Below, piece by piece: positions 50,520 to 55,380 of a stretch of DNA of 55,380 bases (positions are counted from its first letter, which is position 1; the number at the start of each line of letters is the position of its first letter). The notes below the pieces were generated by a model. That model did no database searches and was not told the origin of the DNA. It saw only the letters and a program-made list of their open reading frames with translations. This DNA is from Nitrosomonas sp. (GTDB lineage Bacteria; Pseudomonadota; Gammaproteobacteria; Burkholderiales; Nitrosomonadaceae). The stretch covers positions 1 to 55,380 of the forward strand of contig JADZAR010000097.1 in NCBI GenBank assembly GCA_020852475.1. The letters are read 5' to 3'. The position numbers and the translations under genes are program-made.

Positions 50520-50894
50520 CTAATCGGTATTCCGTGGGTTCACATTAGCAGGTACAAATCGCTGAATTCTATCCAGTGTATCCTGCAAGGAATTCCGGAC
50601 GATAGCCATATCGTAGTCCATTTGAAGCCCCATCCAGAATTCAGCGGTATTGCCAAAATATCGGCCCAGTCTCAACGCAGTATCGGTAGTAATTGCACGG
50701 CGTTCCAGCACGATATCGTTAATACGTGTGGCAGGAATCTGCAGCGCCAGAGAAAGTGCGTGGGGAGTGATCTTTAACGGAACGAGAAATTCCTCCCGCA
50801 GAATCTCGCCGGGGTGAATGGGATGCAGCTTTCCACCTTCAGCGACATCGCTGAAATCCATATGCTCCAGTTCTTCGATGCGAATAGTCATCAC
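50520..50894 (-). CDS. higA: HigA-family antitoxin
   Basis: The 124-residue protein has the HigA pattern: LHPIHPGEILREEFLVPLKIT, an HTH (~40-75) with HALSLALQIPATRINDIVLERRAIT (fragments) and TALRLGRYFGNTAEFWMGLQMDYD. It should bind and neutralise HigB and repress the operon. It lies 18 bases after the toxin gene; toxin-first order is typical for higBA. Confidence 0.92.
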   Translation of the reverse strand: MMTIRIEELEHMDFSDVAEGGKLHPIHPGEILREEFLVPLKITPHALSLALQIPATRINDIVLERRAITTDTALRLGRYFGNTAEFWMGLQMDYDMAIVRNSLQDTLDRIQRFVPANVNPRNTD

Positions 50895-50912
50895 AGTTGC
50901 TCCTTAAGCCCC

Positions 50913-51194
50913 TTAATGGTAATCAATAATTTCGACGTCAAATGCGTCGCCTGCCTCGAATCGGAAACAAATTCGCCATTGGTCATTGATGCGGATACTC
51001 CACTGCCCATCCCGGTTAGAAGATAATTTTTCAAGCCTGTTCCCGGGTGGAATGCGCAGTTCTTCAATAGAAGAAACATGATGCAGCTGTACCAATTTTC
51101 GGCGAGCAACCTGAAGAATCTCCGGCGGAAGCTTCCTAACCTTTTCGTTGGCAAACAACGCGGCCGTTTCCTTCGTGGCGAAAGTTTTGATCAT
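50913..51194 (-). CDS. higB: HigB-family toxin (RelE superfamily)
   Basis: Ribosome-dependent mRNA endonuclease toxin. The 93-residue product starts MIKTFATKETAALF and shows ARRKLVQLHHVSSIEELRIPPGNRLEKLS and NDQWRICFRFE, the standard HigB motifs. A longer in-frame ORF upstream (to 51290) has no family support. With higA it appears intact and could be active. It borders a decayed transposase and repeat cluster, pointing to mobility. Confidence 0.9.
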   Translation of the reverse strand: MIKTFATKETAALFANEKVRKLPPEILQVARRKLVQLHHVSSIEELRIPPGNRLEKLSSNRDGQWSIRINDQWRICFRFEAGDAFDVEIIDYH

Positions 51195-51368
51195 ACCGTT
51201 AATGATATAACGATATACGTTAAACACCAAGCGGGATAATTGGCGCGGCAATCTATCCGGGCTTATGCTTCTTGCGCTCAGTGTCGCCAATATTGAGGTG
51301 TTCGGATTTGAATGAAGGGGGTGGCGTTTTTATGCGTGAGGTTGCGGGGAAGTAACTATTCAGCCTTA

Positions 51369-51527
51369 GGAGCCGTTCATAAATAACTGTAACACTTGAA
51401 TCACATCTGGCAGGCACACTGCGGCGTTGTTCGTCGTCGCCATAGCTTGTGCTATGACTCCTCCTCTCGCCTTGCATTGCATCCAGCCAGACGCGCTCAA
51501 TTGTCACACTTATTCTTTCACGGCTCC
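51369..51527. repeat. 159-bp palindromic MITE-like element
   Basis: The ends are imperfect inverted repeats of about 30 bases (GGAGCCGT with ACGGCTCC outermost; 23 of 30 positions match by hand). The exact centre is the perfect palindrome CATAGC-TTGT-GCTATG (51441-51456). No transposase. This layout is that of a non-autonomous mobile element or extended palindromic repeat. The overlapping frame on the - strand is not a gene. Confidence 0.7.
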
Positions 51528-51553
51528 TTTATTTGACAAGGCGTTTGATTGTG

Positions 51554-51639
51554 CTGTCATTTCGAGCGGCAGCGAGAAATCTTGAGCGTTTATTCATGCG
51601 CCCAGAACCCAAGATTCCTCGCATTGCTCGGAATGACAG
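51554..51639. repeat. REP-like imperfect inverted repeat
   Basis: CTGTCATTTCGAGC...GAGAAATCTTG at 51554-51584 is mirrored by CAAGATTCCTCG...GCTCGGAATGACAG at 51609-51639. The half-sites match the widespread GTCATTCCGAGC-type dispersed repeat known in many bacterial genomes. The open frame through it is an artefact. Confidence 0.7.
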
Positions 51640-51781
51640 AGACCTTTGCGCGGCTACTACGCGGCGCGATAATTGCGTTAAAAATTTGCGAAAAATGCTC
51701 ATTTACTTCGTGTAAACTCCGCTTTTTCGCAAATTTTTGCCTTATTCTCGTACCGCTCATGACGCCGTGCAAAGGTCTCTG
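51637..51781. repeat. 145-bp element with 13-bp terminal inverted repeats and a nested 16-bp hairpin
   Basis: CAGAGACCTTTGC (51637-51649) and GCAAAGGTCTCTG (51769-51781) are perfect terminal inverted repeats. Inside, AAAAATTTGCGAAAAA (51680-51695) pairs perfectly with TTTTTCGCAAATTTTT (51723-51738), with an inner stem TTTAC/GTAAA (51702-51706 with 51712-51716). The whole can fold into a large cruciform. It abuts the REP-like repeat, and its right end is also the start of the duplicated block. Confidence 0.65.
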
Positions 51782-51910
51782 ACAAAGTGCGCTGAATGTT
51801 ACGCGGGGAATGTGGCAATGACCCGGAATGCGGGATGCGGGGAATGGGTGGAGCCGGAAAAGAAAAAGCCCGATTACGCGAAGGTAATCGGGCATGCGTG
51901 GTACGCGGTA
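51768..51910. repeat. Duplicated block, copy 1
   Basis: A 143-base segment beginning TGCAAAGGTCTCTGACAAAG and ending TACGCGGTA. It recurs at 52556-52691 with few changes; this copy has seven extra bases near 51828 (a GATGCGG duplication). It contains a perfect 10-bp stem GCCCGATTAC/GTAATCGGGC (51868-51877 with 51884-51893) with five adenines before it, which on the - strand is a terminator hairpin followed by a U-run. Confidence 0.85.
51861..51893 (-). terminator. Intrinsic terminator on the - strand (within repeat copy 1)
   Basis: On the - strand the 10-bp stem GCCCGATTAC/GTAATCGGGC (loop CTTCGC) is followed by TTTTTCTTTT. It lies 60 bases beyond the end of the parE remnant and would end transcripts of the parD-parE unit. 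The hairpin is strong and the U-run is good. Confidence 0.75.
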
Positions 51911-51952
51911 CCCAGTTCCTGGCGCTGAGTTTCGAGTTGTTCAAGGCGTTGT

Positions 51953-52260
51953 TCACGTCTTGCCTGTTTCACCGAGTAACGCCTTTACATCGCGGCTTTG
52001 GTGTATGACACGGGAAATAATGATAAAGTCTTTTTCCTGCCTGTAAAAAATAACGTGGCTGACATATTCAAACCGGAAATATCCTTCTCTGATACTGTTG
52101 CAGCGACGACCCAGAAGAGGGTTTTCTGCAAGTAAACCGAATTTTTTATCCAGATCGTTTAAATAATTCCGGCGTTGATCCTTGCCCCATTTGCGTTGCG
52201 TGTAACGGCCAATTGCGCGTATATCGTCCCGCGCTTCTCTTTTGAAACCTTAAAGCGCAT
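51953..52260 (-). pseudogene. parE-like toxin gene, frameshifted near its start
   Basis: The start ATG (52258-52260) overlaps the antitoxin stop (TAATG) and reads MRFKVSKE, then shifts frame. In the shifted frame it continues REARDDIRAIGRYTQRKWGKD, LLAENPLLGRRC, REGYFRFEYVSHVIFYRQ and HQSRDVKALLGETGKT to a stop at 51953. This is a ParE/RelE-family toxin. A duplicated GA at about 52236-52239 accounts for the shift; removing it restores one ~100-residue protein. The toxin is therefore probably inactive. Confidence 0.8.
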
Positions 52261-52499
52261 TATGCTTCACTATCAAGCTCACGCTGTATGGCCTCAATGT
52301 TGTAGTCCTCGGCAATACCGCTTTCCTCACCTTTGATAAGGGCAGCGCGTAGCGCCTCCAGTCTGGTTTCCTCCTGTTCCAGAAGTCTGAGTCCTGCGCG
52401 CACGGCATCACTTGCTGAAGCATAGCGCCCCGCCTTGACCCGTTCATCAACGAAAGTCTCAAAATGATCGCCAGGCGAAACACTGGTATTTTTGGCCAT
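52260..52499 (-). CDS. parD: ParD-like antitoxin
   Basis: The 79-residue protein has the ParD/CopG-like pattern: SVSPGDHFETFVDERVKAGRYASASDAVRAGLRLLEQEE (parts: SPGDHFETFVDERVK, YASASDAVRAGLRLLE), a ribbon-helix-helix DNA-binding region and an acidic toxin-binding tail. The gene is intact. Its partner toxin downstream is frameshifted, so the antitoxin may be a relic or may neutralise a related toxin elsewhere. Confidence 0.88.
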   Translation of the reverse strand: MAKNTSVSPGDHFETFVDERVKAGRYASASDAVRAGLRLLEQEETRLEALRAALIKGEESGIAEDYNIEAIQRELDSEA

Positions 52500-52555
52500 T
52501 TTCTAACCTTTCCAAAATATTGTCTTCCTTATAATTTACCAAAGATTGGTATGCA

Positions 52556-52691
52556 TGCAAAGGTCTCTGACAAAGTGCGCTGAATGTTACGCGGGGAATG
52601 TGGCAATGACCCGGAATGCGGGGAATGGGTGGAGCCGGGAAAGAAAAAGCCCGATTACGTGAAGGTAATCGGGCATGCGTGATACGCGGTA
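52556..52691. repeat. Duplicated block, copy 2
   Basis: A 136-base near-copy of 51768-51910, lacking the seven-base duplication and with a C-to-T change in the hairpin loop. Both copies are in the same orientation. Its left end coincides with the terminal inverted repeat of the 145-bp element, although the rest of that element is absent here. It contains the same 10-bp stem (52649-52658 with 52665-52674). Confidence 0.85.
52644..52674 (-). terminator. Intrinsic terminator on the - strand (within repeat copy 2)
   Basis: On the - strand the stem GCCCGATTAC/GTAATCGGGC (loop CTTCAC) is followed by TTTTTC. It is 142 bases past the pilin stop and is suitably placed to end the pilin transcript. Between the two lies another imperfect inverted repeat, GGTGAT/ATCACC (52770-52775 with 52790-52795). 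Confidence 0.7.
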
Positions 52692-52815
52692 AGTTACCCG
52701 GTTCAACCGCCGGATGCGGAATACGAAGTATCGGCGAAGCCAAAACCGCGTGTCCGGTGGTGTGGGAGAGGTGATAGGAGCAGTCCCCCATCACCCCGAC
52801 CTGATCGCGGGCTGA
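52692..52815. other. Spacer between repeat copy 2 and the pilin gene
   Basis: No gene. It holds the inverted repeat GGTGAT/ATCACC (52770-52775 with 52790-52795, loop 14) embedded in a purine/pyrimidine-biased stretch. No U-run follows on either strand. Confidence 0.4.
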
Positions 52816-53301
52816 TTAGCAAATTGCGCCGCCAGCACGAGTTAAACAGCCGGCCCCAACGTTTACACGCCACATAACTTTTCCATCCCCACCCATTGTG
52901 CCATCAATAATATAAGTATCTGCGGCAGTAACACCATTGACAGCATTTGGAATAAGCGTAAGTGTTGCAACAGCGCCAGCTGTTGCCAAAGCAACTCCTG
53001 CTGGATTAAACACCGTTCCTGCACTTGCTATGCCAGGAATTCCTGCAGCTAGTGCAGCCGCATCTGGTACGCCTGCAGCTACCGTAATTGCGGTAAAGGT
53101 GCCTCCCGCGTTACATCTTCCGTCTTGTGAGCATATGTCTATAGCTAGTTTGTAAGGTGCAACTGCATTTACAACTTCAGTATATCTTGCTCTTAAGTTG
53201 TATTGCTGATAAGCCGGCACTGCAATCGCGGCCAATATACCGATAATCGCAACGACGATCATTAATTCGATTAATGTGAAACCCTTTTGTGCTTTTTGCA
53301 T
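52816..53301 (-). CDS. pilA: Type IV pilin (PilA-like)
   Basis: The 161-residue prepilin has a short leader MQKAQKG followed by the class IVa signature [20 protein letters not shown], with glutamate at mature position 5, cut by PilD. The mature part has a C-terminal cysteine pair ([11 protein letters not shown]) forming the D-region loop and an extra pair (DICSQDGRC). AGGAG precedes the ATG. An in-frame start upstream (53361) is in the leader and is rejected because pilin leaders are short. A sigma-54 promoter precedes it. Confidence 0.94.
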   Translation of the reverse strand: MQKAQKGFTLIELMIVVAIIGILAAIAVPAYQQYNLRARYTEVVNAVAPYKLAIDICSQDGRCNAGGTFTAITVAAGVPDAAALAAGIPGIASAGTVFNPAGVALATAGAVATLTLIPNAVNGVTAADTYIIDGTMGGDGKVMWRVNVGAGCLTRAGGAIC

Positions 53302-53356
53302 GTTTAGTCTCCTAAAAGTTAGTCTATGACACACCGAGTGTGTGTATTTATCTGTA

Positions 53357-53372
53357 AGCATAAATCGTGCCA
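53357..53372 (-). promoter_or_regulatory. Predicted sigma-54 promoter of the pilin gene
   Basis: On the - strand TGGCACGATTTATGCT fits the sigma-54 -24/-12 consensus TGGCACG-N4-TTGC(A/T): GG and GC are exactly 10 bases apart, with one mismatch (A for the first T of TTGC). Transcription would start near 53345, ~44 bases before the start codon. Pilin genes are sigma-54-dependent in many proteobacteria, with PilR as the activator. Confidence 0.75.
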
Positions 53373-53425
53373 GTTTTTAAAATTTCAGCATAAAGATCGA
53401 TAAATTTTTCTGCGCGGCTTCACTA

Positions 53426-55380
53426 TCAATCGCTGAAAACTTCGTCCCACAGGCGGATGACCGCCGTGCGGCCGTCTTGCAGGTGCTGTTTTTCCACTGC
53501 GGTCAATGTCAGCGCCGCATGCTCCGCGTGGTGTTCTCCCGACAGTTCGCTGTCGCTGTTGAGGCGCTGGCGGTGCTGGATGCGCCGGTACTCGCGGTAG
53601 GCGATGCGACAATTTTCGGCACTTTGTGCCGTAATCAGTCCTAATTCCGCCGCCAGCTTCAGCAGTGCGATGTTGCCGATATTGCCGGTCAATTCCGGAT
53701 GCCGGTGTGCGAATCCCAGAACCAGATATTGTACGATGAATTCAACGTCAATAATGCCGCCGCGGTCGTGCTTGATGTTAAACCGGGCGGTTGAACCCGA
53801 ATCCGGGCTGGGGTGTGCGCCGCGCATTTTTTCACGCATGGCGAGGATGTCCTGTTTGAGTTTGCTTAAATCGCGGGGCTGGCAGAGGATTTCTTTTCGT
53901 GTGGACTCGAACGCCTGTCCCGCGGTGGGGTCGCCTGCGACAAATCGCGCGCGGGTCAGCGCCTGATGCTCCCATACCCAGGCCTGACTGCGCTGATAGT
54001 GCGCAAAGGCTTCGATGGAGTGCACCAGCAGTCCGCTGTGGCCATTCGGGCGCAATCGCAGATCGGTGGCGTACAGCAATCCGGCCGAGGTATGGCTGTT
54101 CAGCCACACGTTGATGCTTTGCGCGAGGCGGGTGTAGTTTTCCGGCGCATCGGGATGAGCGTCGTCATAGAGAAAGATAATATCCAGATCGGAAGCGTAG
54201 CCCAATTCCTTGCCGCCCAGCTTGCCATAACCGATGATGGCCAGTTGCGGTTTGTCGCGGTGCTGTTTCCGCAACCCGTTCCAGGCCAGATCGAGAACGG
54301 TTTCCAGAATCAGATCCGCCAGCGCGGTCAGGTGGTCGCTCAGCGTTTCGAGCTGCATCGCGCCTTCAAGGTCGCTGACCAGCAGTTGAAAGACCTGTGC
54401 GTGCTGAAAGTGACGCAAATGGTCCATTTGCCACCCGGTCACGTCACTTTTCGGTTTGTTGACGTGGTTGAGCTGATCGATCAGTTCATTCCTGAGTGCG
54501 CTCCAGTCGGGCAGGGGGTTGGGTTCCTGATGCCGTAGCAGCTCGTCGAGCAGGATGGGATGCCGGCCCAGATAGTCACTGGCCCATTGGCTGATGCTGA
54601 TCAGTTTTGCCACACGCGGCAATGTGTCGGGGTGTTCCAGCAGCAGTGTCAGATAGGATGCCGGTGTGAATTTCTCCGGACTGATGATTTCCAGTAATTT
54701 CAGCATGCGCTCGAGTGTTATTTCAACCGGTGGGAAGCGGGCAATGACCTCGATCAGTACGGGCATGAGCAGGTTGATTTTTTGCTGGCTGGATTGCGGC
54801 AGTTGATGAAAAAAGTGGCTTTGGTAGAACTGTTGCAGCCGGCCGGAGATTTTTGCGGGCTCGGCGAAACCCAGTGTGCTGAGCTGCGATGCCGCCGCTT
54901 CTGTTTTAGCCGCATCGTCGGTTTGTGGCTGCCAGAGCTGCGACAGCACATCGTGCGCGGGTGATTTTTTGGGCGCTGCAAGAATGAATTCAAAGTGATG
55001 CGTGACATTCATGCGGTGTACATCCAGATGCTGCATGAAACTGCTGTAATCCTCGAAACCCATGGCAGTGGCGATGCGTTGCCGATCATCCGGATTGCCG
55101 GGCAGTGTCTGGGTTTGCTGGTCATCCAGGTATTGCAGGCGATGTTCCAGCTTGCGCAGGAAATGATAGGCGTCGACCAGTTCGGCGACTGTCTGGTGCG
55201 GTAGTTGCTGTTTTTTCTGCAGGCGTTGCAAAACTTCCAGCGTTGGCCGGACACACAGATCGACATCCCGTCCGCCGCGTATCAGCTGGAACACTTGCGT
55301 GACGAACTCGATTTCACGGATGCCGCCCGGGCCCAGTTTGATATTGTCATGCATTTCGCGCCGCTCCACTTCTTTTCTCA
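53426..55380 (-). CDS. glnE: Bifunctional glutamine synthetase adenylyltransferase/removase, 3' part
   Basis: Adds and removes AMP on glutamine synthetase in response to nitrogen status, with PII. About 650 residues are present, running off the window. The end of the N-terminal removase domain (NIKLGPGGIREIEF) and the complete C-terminal adenylyltransferase domain (GYGKLGGKELGYASDLDIIFLYD, shown as GYGKLGGKELGYASDLD; then HDRGGIIDVEFIVQYL) are visible. The true start lies beyond 55380; the GTG at 55369 is not it, since the frame stays open to the edge with conserved residues (RKEVERREM). Confidence 0.95.
   Translation of the reverse strand, partial: RKEVERREMHDNIKLGPGGIREIEFVTQVFQLIRGGRDVDLCVRPTLEVLQRLQKKQQLPHQTVAELVDAYHFLRKLEHRLQYLDDQQTQTLPGNPDDRQRIATAMGFEDYSSFMQHLDVHRMNVTHHFEFILAAPKKSPAHDVLSQLWQPQTDDAAKTEAAASQLSTLGFAEPAKISGRLQQFYQSHFFHQLPQSSQQKINLLMPVLIEVIARFPPVEITLERMLKLLEIISPEKFTPASYLTLLLEHPDTLPRVAKLISISQWASDYLGRHPILLDELLRHQEPNPLPDWSALRNELIDQLNHVNKPKSDVTGWQMDHLRHFQHAQVFQLLVSDLEGAMQLETLSDHLTALADLILETVLDLAWNGLRKQHRDKPQLAIIGYGKLGGKELGYASDLDIIFLYDDAHPDAPENYTRLAQSINVWLNSHTSAGLLYATDLRLRPNGHSGLLVHSIEAFAHYQRSQAWVWEHQALTRARFVAGDPTAGQAFESTRKEILCQPRDLSKLKQDILAMREKMRGAHPSPDSGSTARFNIKHDRGGIIDVEFIVQYLVLGFAHRHPELTGNIGNIALLKLAAELGLITAQSAENCRIAYREYRRIQHRQRLNSDSELSGEHHAEHAALTLTAVEKQHLQDGRTAVIRLWDEVFSD

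Noticed and set aside
50295-50777. 160-residue intact ORF
   Set aside because: Only its first ~55 codons resemble RAYT; the rest is antisense to higA.
51253-51507. 84-residue - strand ORF
   Set aside because: It reads through the 159-bp palindromic element; no start site or conservation.
51533-51782. Short ORFs of 60-77 residues
   Set aside because: Translation of REP-like repeat sequences, typical spurious annotation.
53604-54538. Long + strand ORFs opposite glnE
   Set aside because: Shadow frames of a strongly conserved gene in GC-richer DNA.

Overview
The window is a chromosomal segment of a Gram-negative betaproteobacterium, most likely a Nitrosomonas-like (Nitrosomonadaceae) organism. 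The evidence is the gene order: S10-spc-alpha ribosomal cluster with infA between secY and rpmJ, then birA-coaX-engB-hemB, and dsbC-ubiH, lolCD, a B12 riboswitch with btuB/btuM, and a divergent fliE/fliF flagellar block. The genus is inferred from style and family resemblance, because no marker gene in the window settles it.

Layout. 1-13207: S10, spc and alpha ribosomal protein operons, all on the + strand and starting inside rplC, with a near-consensus promoter at the S10/spc border. 13255-15626: birA (split by a frameshift in an A9 run), coaX and engB. 15627-16900: a hairpin-rich leader and hemB. 16938-18866: dsbC and a UbiH-family hydroxylase on the - strand. 19005-21590: lolC, lolD and an unknown secreted protein. 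21643-25780: a B12 uptake and salvage operon (promoter, cobalamin riboswitch, terminator-like hairpin, btuB, a BtuM-like transporter, cobO/btuR, cobU). 25994-28840: a YdjM-like membrane hydrolase, an RsmI-like methyltransferase and sppA. 29024-36588: a signalling module made of a TonB-dependent receptor and a YfiR-like periplasmic protein, divergent from a CHASE8-type hybrid kinase and a REC-GGDEF-EAL protein. 36715-39227: an EVE protein, a TauE/SafE exporter and an HD-GYP phosphodiesterase. 39296-46835: fliE, then fliFGHIJK. 46918-50024: a QseBC-like two-component pair and hemE. 50165-52815: an accessory patch with a decayed REP-associated transposase, higBA, a parD with a frameshifted parE, and several palindromic or duplicated repeats. 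52816-53372: a type IV pilin with a sigma-54 promoter. 53426-55380: the 3' part of glnE.

Base composition changes strongly. The first ~15 kb is very AT-rich, including non-ribosomal birA, coaX and engB, while the rest is near-balanced to GC-leaning.

How the genes work together. The first third is translation, transcription and secretion machinery. The B12 operon forms a route from outer membrane receptor to inner membrane transporter to adenosylation and nucleotide-loop salvage. The 29-46 kb stretch combines c-di-GMP signalling (GGDEF/EAL, HD-GYP, YfiR-like) with flagellar assembly. The most novel-looking system is the receptor/YfiR/CHASE8-kinase/GGDEF-EAL module, where a YfiR-type periplasmic regulator seems to be paired with a histidine kinase instead of a diguanylate cyclase.
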